From assembly GCA_947496605.1 (NCBI GenBank), contig CANMDF010000001.1, positions 434,001 through 498,000 of the forward strand: a DNA stretch of 64,000 bases, given 5' to 3'. A model generated the notes under the pieces. The model had not been told where the DNA came from. It saw only the letters and a list, made by a program, of their open reading frames with translations, and did no database searches. The translations under genes were made by a program, and so were the position numbers. Numbering within the stretch: position 1 is the stretch's first letter; the number at the start of each line of letters is the position of its first letter. The DNA comes from an uncultured Paracoccaceae bacterium (GTDB lineage Bacteria; Pseudomonadota; Alphaproteobacteria; Rhodobacterales; Rhodobacteraceae). Shown here in pieces: positions 35,703 through 44,700 of the stretch.

Positions 35703-35728
35703 TTGTCAGACAATTAAACGTCTGACAT
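35703..35728. promoter_or_regulatory. Palindromic GntR operator between the regulator and dmdA operon
   Basis: TGTCAGAC (35704-35711) and GTCTGACA (35720-35727) form a perfect dyad with an 8-base spacer. The left arm reads TTGTCAGACAA, a fit to the FadR-subfamily consensus TNGTNNNACNA. It directly abuts the GntR start codon and lies about 50 bases before the divergent operon. Confidence 0.75.
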
Positions 35729-35776
35729 ATGATTGTGCAAGTCTTGAGTCGTGCATATCCGTTTCGGGAGGACGCT

Positions 35777-36544
35777 GTGCCACATCTGGTTCGATCATCA
35801 CTTTGGTTGTCGTTCTTTGCCGCGATCCTTTGCGCGTGGTGGATGATGTATGTCATGGCCATGGACATGGACCTCGATTTCTGGGGACGTCCGGGGCCGA
35901 TGGGCCAAGCGATGGCCGATATGGACCCACGGATGCCGATGGATATGCCGATGGCACGTTTCGGCCCGTTGTTTGCAATGTGGGCGATTATGATGGCGGC
36001 AATGATGTTGCCGACGCTGGTGCCCACACTGACCACCTATGAACGTCTGATGGTCAGCGCCGACGGCACGCGGGCAGGATGGTCGGGTGTGTTGCTGGGG
36101 TATTTCATCGTTTGGGTTGGCTTTGCGGCCTTGATCACCGCCGTGCAACTGGCGCTGCTTTTTGGCGGTGTGGTCAATATGCTGGGGATTGGCCCAAAGT
36201 GGTTATCTGTGGGTCTTTTGATTGTTGTGGGCGCATTCCAATTCACCCGAGTCAAAGAGGTTTGTCATGGCGTGTGCCACGCCCCAATGACCTATTTCTT
36301 GGGTCATTGGAAAACGGGTTTCCTTGGCGGTTTGCGCATGGGCCTAGGATTGGGCGCGTTTTGTGTGGTGTGTTGCTGGGGTTTTATGGCCCTTGGCTTT
36401 GTCGGCGGGGTGATGAGCCTTGCTTGGATGGGTCTTGCCACGCTGTTGATGGTTTTTGAAAAACTGCCCGATATCGGGCATCGTGTGATCAAGCCGACCG
36501 GGTTTGCGTTGATTGGCGCTGGCATTGGTCTGGCGCTATTTTAG
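35777..36544 (+). CDS. DUF2182 multi-pass membrane protein, methionine-rich
   Basis: 255 residues from a GTG preceded by GGGAGGA. About six membrane helices are predicted. After helix 1 comes a Met/Asp-rich loop (MAMDMDLDFW, then MGQAMADMDPRMPMDMPMAR) that could bind copper or another soft metal. WAIMMAAMMLPT and the VCHGVCHAPM cysteine/histidine cluster are typical of DUF2182, labelled predicted metal-binding but uncharacterised. It leads the operon ending in dmdA, and DUF1326 follows in 15 bases. Confidence 0.88.
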   Translation: MPHLVRSSLWLSFFAAILCAWWMMYVMAMDMDLDFWGRPGPMGQAMADMDPRMPMDMPMARFGPLFAMWAIMMAAMMLPTLVPTLTTYERLMVSADGTRAGWSGVLLGYFIVWVGFAALITAVQLALLFGGVVNMLGIGPKWLSVGLLIVVGAFQFTRVKEVCHGVCHAPMTYFLGHWKTGFLGGLRMGLGLGAFCVVCCWGFMALGFVGGVMSLAWMGLATLLMVFEKLPDIGHRVIKPTGFALIGAGIGLALF

Positions 36545-36559
36545 GAAAGAGGGCGAAGA

Positions 36560-37270
36560 ATGGCTAAAAAAGAACGCGCACCGGCGGATCGCTTGCCGAT
36601 TTCGCAACGCATCGACCAACGGATGGAGAGCAATCCGCTGCGTCGCAAGATGAAACCGACAGATTGGGCGATCAAGGGCGAGCTTTTTTTGAATTGCTCA
36701 TGCACCGTGTTTTGTCCTTGTGTCGTCAGCCTTGGCGCGCATCCACCTACAGAAGGGCACTGTCATGCTTGGATGGCGATTGCCATTGATGAGGGGCATT
36801 TTGAAGGCGAGGATCTGTCAGGTCTGAACGTAGGCCTATTGGTCGATATTCCGGGCCGCATGGCTGAGGGCAACTGGAAGGTTGCGGCCTATGTCGATGA
36901 ACGCTCGACCCAAAAAGCCTATAACGGCATTCTAAAGATCTTTAGCGGGGCTGCTGGCGGCACAACCGGCCTGTTCACCATGCTGGTCTCCGAAATTATC
37001 GGGGCCGAGCGCGAAAAGGTTGAGATAGTCCGCGATGGCGACAAGCGCGGCATCTATATTGGGCGCAAGATTCAAGGTGAGATTGAGCTGATGAAGGGGG
37101 CAAACCCGGGCGAGCCTGTGGTTGTCACAAACTCGAAATACTGGATGGGTCCGGATATTATTGCTGCGGCCGGCACACGGTCCAAGGTGCGCGACTATGG
37201 CCGCGTTTGGGACTTTGGCGGCAAGTCGGCAGAGGTCTGCGCGATTGATTGGAAAGGCCCCAAACCGTGA
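36560..37270 (+). CDS. DUF1326 family cysteine-rich protein
   Basis: 236 residues. The core starts WAIKGELFLNCSCTVFCPCV, with a C-S-C-x3-C-x-C cluster, followed by EGHCHAWMA. The cysteines and histidines suggest a metal site. DUF1326 commonly pairs with DUF2182, as here, but has no assigned activity that I know. The N-terminus is basic and lacks a signal peptide. The stop overlaps the DinB start (GTGA). Confidence 0.88.
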   Translation: MAKKERAPADRLPISQRIDQRMESNPLRRKMKPTDWAIKGELFLNCSCTVFCPCVVSLGAHPPTEGHCHAWMAIAIDEGHFEGEDLSGLNVGLLVDIPGRMAEGNWKVAAYVDERSTQKAYNGILKIFSGAAGGTTGLFTMLVSEIIGAEREKVEIVRDGDKRGIYIGRKIQGEIELMKGANPGEPVVVTNSKYWMGPDIIAAAGTRSKVRDYGRVWDFGGKSAEVCAIDWKGPKP

Positions 37271-37767
37271 TCACGCCCGCATATTGCCAGACCATGGCGC
37301 GCTATAATGCGTGGCAAAACGACGGTCTGCGTAGAATGATTGCCGACATGGACGTTGATGTACTGACCAAAGATCGCGGGGCGTTTTTTGGGTCCATCAT
37401 GGGAACTTTGAACCATGCATTGTGGGGGGATATGATTTGGATTGCCCGCTTTGATGACGGACCGGCGACAGATGTGCATCTGCGTGATAGTGCCGATTTC
37501 ACATTGACGCCTGCGGTTTGGGCGGCAGATCGGTTCCGTATGGATGCGCGGATCAGCCTATGGGCCGAGAAAGTCAACGCCATAGATCTGGTCGGTGATT
37601 TGTCTTGGGCCTCGGCGGCTGCGGACCGGCAAGTGACTAAATCCAAAGCTCTTTGTGTCATGCAAATGTTCAACCATCAAACCCATCACCGTGGTCAGGT
37701 TCATGCGATGCTGACCGCACTTGGGTTGAAACCAAACGACACTGATTTGCCCTTTATGCCGGAGTAA
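37267..37767 (+). CDS. DinB-family four-helix protein
   Basis: 166 residues. The three metal-binding histidines are likely in GTLNHALWGDM and in MFNHQTHHRGQVHAML, the classic DinB/YfiT arrangement. Some relatives are metal-dependent thiol transferases; this one is uncharacterised. The GTG start overlaps the DUF1326 stop. dmdA follows four bases after its stop, so it is cotranscribed with dmdA. Confidence 0.87.
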   Translation: MITPAYCQTMARYNAWQNDGLRRMIADMDVDVLTKDRGAFFGSIMGTLNHALWGDMIWIARFDDGPATDVHLRDSADFTLTPAVWAADRFRMDARISLWAEKVNAIDLVGDLSWASAAADRQVTKSKALCVMQMFNHQTHHRGQVHAMLTALGLKPNDTDLPFMPE

Positions 37768-37771
37768 ACTG

Positions 37772-38872
37772 ATGGCAGTTATCGCACCTTCCCGCCGTAT
37801 CCGGCGCACCCCTTTTACTGACGGCGTCGAAGCGGCGGGCGTCAAGGGATATACGGTCTATAACCATATGCTTTTGCCAACTGTATTTCGCAGTGTGGAA
37901 GAGGACTATCACCACCTTAAGAACGCCGTGCAGGTGTGGGATGTGTCGGTTGAACGCCAAGTGGAATTGCGCGGTCCCGATGCTGCGCGTTTGATGCAAA
38001 TGCTGACCCCGCGTGATCTGCGCGGTATGCTGCCCGGGCAATGCTATTACGTCCCCATCGTGGATGAGACGGGGGGCATGTTGAACGATCCTGTGGCGCT
38101 GAAGCTGTCTGAGGATCGCTGGTGGATATCAATCGCCGATAGTGATTTATTGTTCTGGGTCAAGGCTTTGGCCTATGGGTATCGTTTGGACGTGTTGGTG
38201 GATGAGCCTGACGTTTCGCCTTTGGCTGTGCAGGGCCCATTGGCTGAAGACCTGATGGCGCGTGTCTTTGGTGATGCTGTGCGTGCGATCAAGTTTTTCC
38301 GCTTTGGCTGGTTTGATTTCCAAGGTGTCAGCATGGCCGTGGCCCGGTCTGGCTATTCCAAGCAGGGTGGATTTGAGATTTATGTCGATGGCACCAAGAA
38401 CGGAATGCCGCTTTGGAATGCTTTGTTTGAGGCGGGCAAGGACTTGGATGTTCATGCGGGTTGTCCGAACCTGATTGAGCGTATTGAAGGTGGATTGCTG
38501 TCTTACGGCAATGACATGAACCGCGAGAACACACCGCATGAATGTGGTTTGGGGCGCTTTTGTTCGACGCAAACGGCGATTGGTTGTGTGGGGCGCGATG
38601 CGCTGTTGCGCGTCGCCAAAGAGGGACCGACCCAGCAAATTCGCCCGATAGCGATTGATGGCGACATTCCAGTTTGTGACCAGGTCTGGCCAATCATTGC
38701 CAAGGGAAGACGCATCGGGCAGGTAACCTCTGCCGCGAAATCGCCCGACTATGATACCAATGTTGCTATTGGCATGGTGCGTATGACCCACTGGGACGAA
38801 GGCACTGAGTTGGAAGTGCACACGCAAGACGGCACGCGTGTTGGCACCGTGCACGAGAATTTCTGGATTTAG
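37772..38872 (+). CDS. dmdA: Dimethylsulfoniopropionate demethylase
   Basis: Transfers a methyl group from DMSP to tetrahydrofolate, giving methylmercaptopropionate, the first step of the demethylation pathway in marine bacteria. 366 residues of the GcvT/aminomethyltransferase fold. SRRIRRTPFTDGVEAAGVKG, YTVYNHMLLPTVF and ARSGYSKQGGFEIYV match known DmdA proteins, and the length fits. It is last in the coupled DUF2182-DUF1326-DinB-dmdA run and is followed by acuI. Confidence 0.95.
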   Translation: MAVIAPSRRIRRTPFTDGVEAAGVKGYTVYNHMLLPTVFRSVEEDYHHLKNAVQVWDVSVERQVELRGPDAARLMQMLTPRDLRGMLPGQCYYVPIVDETGGMLNDPVALKLSEDRWWISIADSDLLFWVKALAYGYRLDVLVDEPDVSPLAVQGPLAEDLMARVFGDAVRAIKFFRFGWFDFQGVSMAVARSGYSKQGGFEIYVDGTKNGMPLWNALFEAGKDLDVHAGCPNLIERIEGGLLSYGNDMNRENTPHECGLGRFCSTQTAIGCVGRDALLRVAKEGPTQQIRPIAIDGDIPVCDQVWPIIAKGRRIGQVTSAAKSPDYDTNVAIGMVRMTHWDEGTELEVHTQDGTRVGTVHENFWI

Positions 38873-38889
38873 GTTCAGGTTGCAGCGTC

Positions 38890-38912
38890 GGAGCCTCCGG
38901 CGGAAGTTTGAA
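38890..38912 (+). repeat. Copy of the GGAGCCTCCGGC intergenic element
   Basis: GGAGCCTCCGGCGG at 38890-38903 followed by AAGTTTGAAGAG lies between dmdA and acuI. It matches the element at 10191 and is part of a dispersed intergenic repeat. Confidence 0.6.
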
Positions 38913-38959
38913 GAGACATAGAAAGTGTGGGCCACTGCGCCCCGATGAAAGGAATAGGC

Positions 38960-39943
38960 ATGTTTAAGGCTTTGGTCGTTGAGAAGGATGAAGAGGGCAA
39001 AACCAGTGCCGCGGTGCAGGAGTTGTCACTTGATCAGTTGCCTGACGGTGATGTGACCGTTGCCGTTGAGTATTCAACGGTGAACTACAAGGACGGTCTG
39101 TGCATCGGTCCGGGTGGCGGCTTGGTCCGCAACTACCCACATGTTCCCGGCATTGATATGGCAGGCACGGTCGAGGCATCCGATGATCCGCGCTATAAGG
39201 CGGGTGACAAAGTTGTCTTGACGGGCTGGCGCGTGGGTGAGGCCTATTGGGGCGGTTATACCCAAAAAGCGCGTGTGAAAGCCGATTGGCTGGTCCCGTT
39301 GCCTGCCAGTTTGGACACCCGTCAAGCGATGGCTGTAGGCACGGCAGGTTTTACCGCGATGTTGGCTGTGATGGCACTGGAAGATCACGGGATCAAAGAC
39401 GCGCCTGTTTTGGTGACCGGTGCTGCCGGTGGTGTCGGGTCTGTGGCGACAGCTATTCTTGCCAACCTTGGCCATCAGGTTGCGGCGGTGACGGGGCGTC
39501 CTGAAACGGCTGATTATCTGAGGTCTTTGGGTGCCACACAGATTGTGCCGCGCGAAGAGATCAATGCGATCACCCGCCGTCCGTTGGAGGCCGAGGCCTG
39601 GGGCGGTTGTGTTGATGCCGTTGGTGGTGAAATGCTGGCCCGTGTGCTGGGTCAGATGAAATACGGTGCGTCTGTTTCAGCCGTCGGTCTGGCGGGCGGG
39701 GCAGGGATGCCAGCCTCTGTCATCCCGTTCTTGCTGCGCGGTGTGAACCTGCTGGGCATCGACAGTGTGATGCAGCCCTATGACAACCGCGTGCGGGCCT
39801 GGGACCGGATTGCCAAGGATTTGCCGATGGACAAGCTTGAGGCGATGATCCAGCCCGCGACGCTGTCCGATTTGCCAGAACTGGGAAGCGGTATTTTGCA
39901 AGGTCAGGTGAAAGGTCGTGTTGTTGTTGATGTAAACGCATAA
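38960..39943 (+). CDS. acuI: Acryloyl-CoA reductase AcuI (MDR/YhdH type)
   Basis: NADPH-dependent reduction of acryloyl-CoA to propionyl-CoA, protecting cells from acrylate made during DMSP breakdown. 327 residues from the ATG at 38960 (MFKALVVEKDEEGKTSAAV). STVNYKDGLCI and the nucleotide loop TGAAGGVGSVAT are typical, with no zinc ligands, as in AcuI/YhdH. It lies 87 bases after dmdA, the usual roseobacter neighbour. A GC-rich stem and TTTT follow. Confidence 0.93.
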   Translation: MFKALVVEKDEEGKTSAAVQELSLDQLPDGDVTVAVEYSTVNYKDGLCIGPGGGLVRNYPHVPGIDMAGTVEASDDPRYKAGDKVVLTGWRVGEAYWGGYTQKARVKADWLVPLPASLDTRQAMAVGTAGFTAMLAVMALEDHGIKDAPVLVTGAAGGVGSVATAILANLGHQVAAVTGRPETADYLRSLGATQIVPREEINAITRRPLEAEAWGGCVDAVGGEMLARVLGQMKYGASVSAVGLAGGAGMPASVIPFLLRGVNLLGIDSVMQPYDNRVRAWDRIAKDLPMDKLEAMIQPATLSDLPELGSGILQGQVKGRVVVDVNA

Positions 39944-39963
39944 ACGCACCTTCATTGTTTCGT

Positions 39964-39996
39964 AAAAAGGGCCGTCCTGCGTGGGGCGGCCTTTTG
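39964..39996 (+). terminator. Terminator of the dmdA-acuI operon
   Basis: AAAGGGCCGTCC pairs with GGGGCGGCCTTTT across a short TGCGT loop with one bulge, 20 bases after the acuI stop. Confidence 0.8.
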
Positions 39997-40155
39997 CGTG
40001 CCAGATTGCCAAAATCGCTGCTTTTGCTGCGCTTGCAAAGGTCTTTGCGCACCTGCAGCGTCGTTTCACCGTGACAAGGTGGCGCATTATCGGGTTAACT
40101 CTGGTTACCGATCCGTCAAGATGATCGGACAATAATAGCCAATGGGGAAACAATC

Positions 40156-41838
40156 ATGGCACTTAAACCACCTCTATCGGAACTTCCGATTAAGACCGCC
40201 GATGTCGGTTTTTATCGAGGGTTCAGCGTTAACGTGACCGTTATCAGTAAAATCATTATCAGCGTGCTGGTCGTCTGGGCGATCGTTTGGCCTGAATGGG
40301 CTGGCGAAGTTTTGGGCGCATGGAACGCTGTTATCCTAAACAATTTTGCATCTTGGTACATTTGGACAGTCGCATTCTTTGTGCTTGTTTGTTTGGGGCT
40401 GGCGCTTTGGCCGACCGCTGGCCGGCTTAACCTGGGGCAGCCGGGTGAGAAGCCAGAGTTTTCAAACTTCTCATGGTTCTCGATGATGTTTGGTGCCGGG
40501 ATCGGTGTGGGCATGCTGACGTGGGCGGTGGCCGAGCCCATCGCACACTTCAAGAACAACCCGTCTGTTATCCAAGGTCTGACCACAGCATTGGAAGCAG
40601 ACAATGTGCGCACAGCTTATGTGTGGTCGTATTTGCACTGGGGTCTTGGCGCCTGGGCTTGTTATGCCGTTGCCGGTCTGTCGCTTGCATTCTTTAGCTA
40701 CCGCCGCGGATTGCCTCTGACCATTCGGTCAGCGCTCACGCCTCTGTTTGGCAAAGCGCTTTCTGGTACGCTTGGACATATCATCGATATCGTGGCTGTT
40801 GTTGCGACCATTCTAGGTGTTGCGCAGACCCTTGGTTTTGGTGTGGAACAGTTCGTTGCGGGTCTGACACGGATCGGGATTGGTGGACTGGCGTTGGAGG
40901 ACGGATCAGCCACCACAATGGGTATCATTGTGGCCTTGTTGGTCATCATGGGCGCTTCGACAATTTCGGCTTTGTCCGGTGTTGGTAAGGGCATCAAGTG
41001 GCTTTCAAACATCAACATGGTGTTGTCGATTGTCTTGCTGAGCTTTTTTATCCTCTTTGGTGCCACATGGTTTGGCGCGACAGCGTTCTTCGTTGGTATC
41101 TGGGATTATCTGGTCGCATTGCCAGGTCTGAGCTTTAACGTCTTCCGTTCAGACGGTGTTGAGGGTTCTGAAGCGTTCTTGCTGGCACAATGGCAAGGCT
41201 GGTGGCCAGTGTTCTACTGGGCTTGGTGGATTGCATTTGCACCGTTTGTGGGTCTTTTCTTGGCGCGTATTTCACGTGGCCGCACGATCCGCGAATTTGT
41301 GTTGGGTGCAATGATTGTGCCATCGCTGATGTGTTTTGTTTGGTTTGCATGGGCTGGCGGTACGGCCGTCGACCTTGAACTAAACGGAAATGCAGGTGGT
41401 CTGATCTTGGATGCCGCGAATGGTGATAAGATCTTTGCGATGACCGAGTTCATGCTGTCTCCAATCAGCCAAGCGCTGTCTTGGGCCATGGCTGTGATGA
41501 TCGTTGTCTTGCTGATGACGTTCTTGGTGACGTCAGCTGACTCCGCGGTGCTGATTGTGAACACGATCAACGCAGCTGGTGACGAAGGTCCGAAGGCGCG
41601 TCCACATATCCTGTTCTGGGGCGCTGCCCTTGGGCTCGTGGTGGCCGGTTTGTTGATCTCTGGCGGTACGGGGGCCATTCAAACCGCGATGGTGATCGGT
41701 GCTTTGCCGTTCTCTGTTGTAATGGTGTTGATGTGCTTTGCTTTGATTAAAGCGATCTACAACGACGGTCGCCGTGAAGCAGCTGGTGTGCCAACCACAC
41801 ATGGTGAGATCAACGCGGCGGCGACACCTGCCGAGTAA
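40156..41838 (+). CDS. BCCT-family transporter, likely DMSP/betaine uptake
   Basis: 560 residues with twelve membrane helices. The BCCT core includes WFSMMFGAGIGVGMLTWAVAEPI and, later, the aromatic binding stretch FYWAWWIAFAPFVGLFLARIS. BCCT carriers import betaine, carnitine, choline or DMSP with sodium or protons. Because it directly follows dmdA-acuI, DMSP is the most likely substrate; sequence alone cannot settle this. It has its own strong terminator. Confidence 0.9.
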   Translation: MALKPPLSELPIKTADVGFYRGFSVNVTVISKIIISVLVVWAIVWPEWAGEVLGAWNAVILNNFASWYIWTVAFFVLVCLGLALWPTAGRLNLGQPGEKPEFSNFSWFSMMFGAGIGVGMLTWAVAEPIAHFKNNPSVIQGLTTALEADNVRTAYVWSYLHWGLGAWACYAVAGLSLAFFSYRRGLPLTIRSALTPLFGKALSGTLGHIIDIVAVVATILGVAQTLGFGVEQFVAGLTRIGIGGLALEDGSATTMGIIVALLVIMGASTISALSGVGKGIKWLSNINMVLSIVLLSFFILFGATWFGATAFFVGIWDYLVALPGLSFNVFRSDGVEGSEAFLLAQWQGWWPVFYWAWWIAFAPFVGLFLARISRGRTIREFVLGAMIVPSLMCFVWFAWAGGTAVDLELNGNAGGLILDAANGDKIFAMTEFMLSPISQALSWAMAVMIVVLLMTFLVTSADSAVLIVNTINAAGDEGPKARPHILFWGAALGLVVAGLLISGGTGAIQTAMVIGALPFSVVMVLMCFALIKAIYNDGRREAAGVPTTHGEINAAATPAE

Positions 41839-41859
41839 TCGCGCTTAAATTAAGAATAC

Positions 41860-41893
41860 AAAGGCCCCGGTGCTTGCGCATCGGGGCCTTTTT
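41860..41893 (+). terminator. Terminator after the BCCT gene
   Basis: AAAGGCCCCG (41860-41869) pairs perfectly with CGGGGCCTTT (41882-41891) and is followed by TT, a textbook intrinsic terminator. Confidence 0.92.
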
Positions 41894-41908
41894 CGTTTGG
41901 GTGATGGT

Positions 41909-43126
41909 ATGACTTTAGATATCGCATGGGTACGTGCCCAATTCCCCGCCTTTGATCAACCTGCTTTGCATGGCCAAGCCTTTTTTGAAAATGCGGGCGG
42001 GTCTTATACATGTCGTCCGGTGATCGACCGCCTGCACCGGTTTTACACTGAACGTAAAGTGCAGCCCTATGCGCCATATGACGCATCCCGTTTGGGAGGC
42101 GAGGAGATGGATGAGGCCCGCGTCCGGTTGGCGGACATGCTGGGGGTGAAAACCCATGAGCTTTCTTTTGGACCCTCAACAACCCAAAACACCTATGTGT
42201 TGGCACAGGCGGTCCGCAAATGGATCAAGCCGGGGCAAAGCATTGTTGTGACCAACCAAGACCATGAGGCCAATAGCGGCCCTTGGCGCAGATTGGCGGA
42301 AGATGGCATTTCGATTATTGAATGGCAGATCAATCCCGAAACTGGTGAGCTGCATAAAGATGATCTGGCAGTGCTACTTGAAAATGATGTGGCGCTTGTT
42401 GTCTTCCCGCATTGCTCGAACGTAGTGGGTGCGATCAATGATGTGGCAGGTATCTGCGCCCTGGCCAAGGCAGCTGGCGCGCGCACTGTCGTGGATGGTG
42501 TGTCTTATGCCCCGCATGGGTTTCCAGATGTGACCGCCTTGGGCTGTGATGTGTACCTGTTCAGCGCCTATAAGACCTACGGTCCCCATCAAGGCATCAT
42601 GGCGATCCGTGAAGACTGGGGGATGGAGCTGCCGAACCAAGGGCACCATTTCAATGGCGATACACTCTACTATCGGTTCACACCTGCGGGGCCGGATCAT
42701 GCGCAAGTGGCAGCAAGCGCTGGTATGGCGGATTATTTCGATGCGATGTCGGCGCATCACGGCGGCGGGACGGGTGCCGCTGCGGCCCGGAAATCTCACG
42801 ATCTGATGCGCGACCATGAGGTGGCAGTCTTACAGCCTTTGCTGGATTACGTGTCGGCGAAGAACTCGCTCCGGCTTATCGGTCCTGCAGATGCCAAGCG
42901 CCGTGCGCCCACGGTTGCAATGGCCTTGGAAACGGATGCAGAGGAGGCCGCAGCCCAACTTGCCCCGCATGGCATTATGGCAGGTGGCGGCGATTTTTAT
43001 GCGCAACGCCCATTGTCTGCGGTCGGCGTGGACCTGTCCAAAGGCGTTTTGCGCGTCAGTTTCGTGCATTACACCACCAAAGCAGAGGTTGACGCGCTGA
43101 TGGTCGCGCTAGATCAGGTTTTGTAA
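41909..43126 (+). CDS. Cysteine desulfurase-like class V aminotransferase
   Basis: 405 residues of the VC1184-type branch of PLP enzymes. The PLP lysine lies in FSAYKTYGPHQG, the Asp in VVDGVSYAPHG, and the phosphate-binding PSTTQNTYVLA comes early. The family resembles SufS, but its substrate is not defined. The start at 41909 lies after the upstream terminator, ruling out earlier in-frame codons. phrB follows by 30 bases. Confidence 0.87.
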   Translation: MTLDIAWVRAQFPAFDQPALHGQAFFENAGGSYTCRPVIDRLHRFYTERKVQPYAPYDASRLGGEEMDEARVRLADMLGVKTHELSFGPSTTQNTYVLAQAVRKWIKPGQSIVVTNQDHEANSGPWRRLAEDGISIIEWQINPETGELHKDDLAVLLENDVALVVFPHCSNVVGAINDVAGICALAKAAGARTVVDGVSYAPHGFPDVTALGCDVYLFSAYKTYGPHQGIMAIREDWGMELPNQGHHFNGDTLYYRFTPAGPDHAQVAASAGMADYFDAMSAHHGGGTGAAAARKSHDLMRDHEVAVLQPLLDYVSAKNSLRLIGPADAKRRAPTVAMALETDAEEAAAQLAPHGIMAGGGDFYAQRPLSAVGVDLSKGVLRVSFVHYTTKAEVDALMVALDQVL

Positions 43127-43156
43127 GCAGGCCAAGCAGCCCTGCGCGGAGGTCTG

Positions 43157-44575
43157 ATGAGCAAATCCCCTATCTTGATGTGGTTCCGGCGCGATTTGCG
43201 CCTTGGTGACCACGAAGCCTTGACGGCGGCCAGTGCGTCTGGCCGTCCGGTTATTCCGGTTTTTATCTATGATGAGCTGAGCGAAGATTTGGGCGCTGCC
43301 CCGAAAATGCGTTTGGGGCTTTCGGTCGCGGATTTGGGTAAATCGCTGTCGGCCAAGTCCAGCCAGTTGATCTTGCGCCGTGGCGACGCACTGACGGTCC
43401 TGCGGGATTTGGTCAAAGAAACTGGGGCGGATACTGTCTATTGGTCGCGGCTCTATGATCCCGAAAGCAAAGCACGCGATACGGACGTAAAGGCCGCGCT
43501 CAAAGAAGATGGGGTCGCCGCTGAGAGCTTTAGGGGGCACGTCCTGTTTGAGCCTTGGACGGTTGAGACCAAGACTGGTGGATTCTATAAAGTCTATACA
43601 CCCATGTGGAAAAGCGTCCGTGGCAATGACGTCCCACACGCTTTGCCGGAACCGGGTGCAATTCCAGCTCCTGATGTCTGGCCGCGGTCTGACGATCTGG
43701 ATGGGTGGCAAATGGGTGCTGCCATGCGGCGCGGTGGGGATATATTGGCAAGCCATTGTACGGTTGGGGAAACCGCAGCCCGGGATAGGCTTGGCGCGTT
43801 TATCGCGAACCGCGTATCAAACTATGTTGTCAACCGCGACCTGCCGGCGGTGGATGGCACGTCGCGTTTGTCTGAAAACCTGACGTACGGTGAAATCAGC
43901 CCGCGCACCTGTTGGCACGCAGGATGGAAAGCGTTGAATGAGGGCAAAGGGGACGCCGAAGTGTTCCTCAAAGAAATCGTCTGGCGCGAATTTGCGTATC
44001 ATCTGGCCTTTCATACGCCCCGCATTGTCAGCGGGAATTGGAAAGAAGATTGGGATGCGTTTCCCTGGAATACGGATGAAGATCACCCTGAAGTGCAGGC
44101 TTGGAAACAAGGCCGCACGGGTATTCGGTTCGTCGATGCGGCGATGCGCGAAATGTACGTCACAGGCACGATGCACAACCGGGGACGCATGATTGTGGCC
44201 TCTTATCTGACCAAGCATCTGCTATGTCATTGGAAGATCGGCCTGAACTGGTTTGCAGATTGTCTGATCGATTGGGACCCTTGCAGCAATGCGATGGGTT
44301 GGCAGTGGTCGGCAGGGTCGGGGCCAGATGCAACGCCGTACTTTCGGGTGTTCAATCCGGTGACGCAGTTAGATAAATTCGACAAAGACCGAAGTTACAT
44401 CAAAAAGTGGATCGCCCAAGGGACCAAAAGCCCAAGTGCGACAGCATTGTCGTATTATGATATGATCCCGCAAAGCTGGGGTATGTCACCGGATGATCGT
44501 TATCCGGATCCGATCGTGGCCGCAGATGTTGGCCGCAAGCGCGCTTTGGATGCCTATCAGACCCGTGGGTTCTGA
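43157..44575 (+). CDS. phrB: Deoxyribodipyrimidine photolyase (CPD class I)
   Basis: Light-driven repair of UV dimers. 472 residues. N-terminal antenna domain with MWFRRDLRLGDHEAL, C-terminal FAD domain with LSENLTYGEISPRT, EIVWREFAYHLAFHTP and WDPCSNAMGWQWSAGSG. GGAGG precedes the ATG. A cfa-type gene follows, the pair known as RpoE/ChrR targets in Rhodobacter sphaeroides. I did not find a clear RpoE promoter here. Confidence 0.96.
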   Translation: MSKSPILMWFRRDLRLGDHEALTAASASGRPVIPVFIYDELSEDLGAAPKMRLGLSVADLGKSLSAKSSQLILRRGDALTVLRDLVKETGADTVYWSRLYDPESKARDTDVKAALKEDGVAAESFRGHVLFEPWTVETKTGGFYKVYTPMWKSVRGNDVPHALPEPGAIPAPDVWPRSDDLDGWQMGAAMRRGGDILASHCTVGETAARDRLGAFIANRVSNYVVNRDLPAVDGTSRLSENLTYGEISPRTCWHAGWKALNEGKGDAEVFLKEIVWREFAYHLAFHTPRIVSGNWKEDWDAFPWNTDEDHPEVQAWKQGRTGIRFVDAAMREMYVTGTMHNRGRMIVASYLTKHLLCHWKIGLNWFADCLIDWDPCSNAMGWQWSAGSGPDATPYFRVFNPVTQLDKFDKDRSYIKKWIAQGTKSPSATALSYYDMIPQSWGMSPDDRYPDPIVAADVGRKRALDAYQTRGF

Positions 44576-44700
44576 TTGCCGTAGGGTCACGGTAACTCAT
44601 TTTAAACGTTTTCCGTGACTTCGCCGTACCAAAGGTTAACTAGATATATGAAACGGCGGCGAAAGACCGCATAAAGAATGATAAGACGACAGGACTTCAG

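Noticed and set aside
44576-44700. RpoE/ChrR promoter upstream of the cfa-type gene
   Set aside because: Expected from Rhodobacter, but no TGATC -35 element with a matching -10 could be seen.
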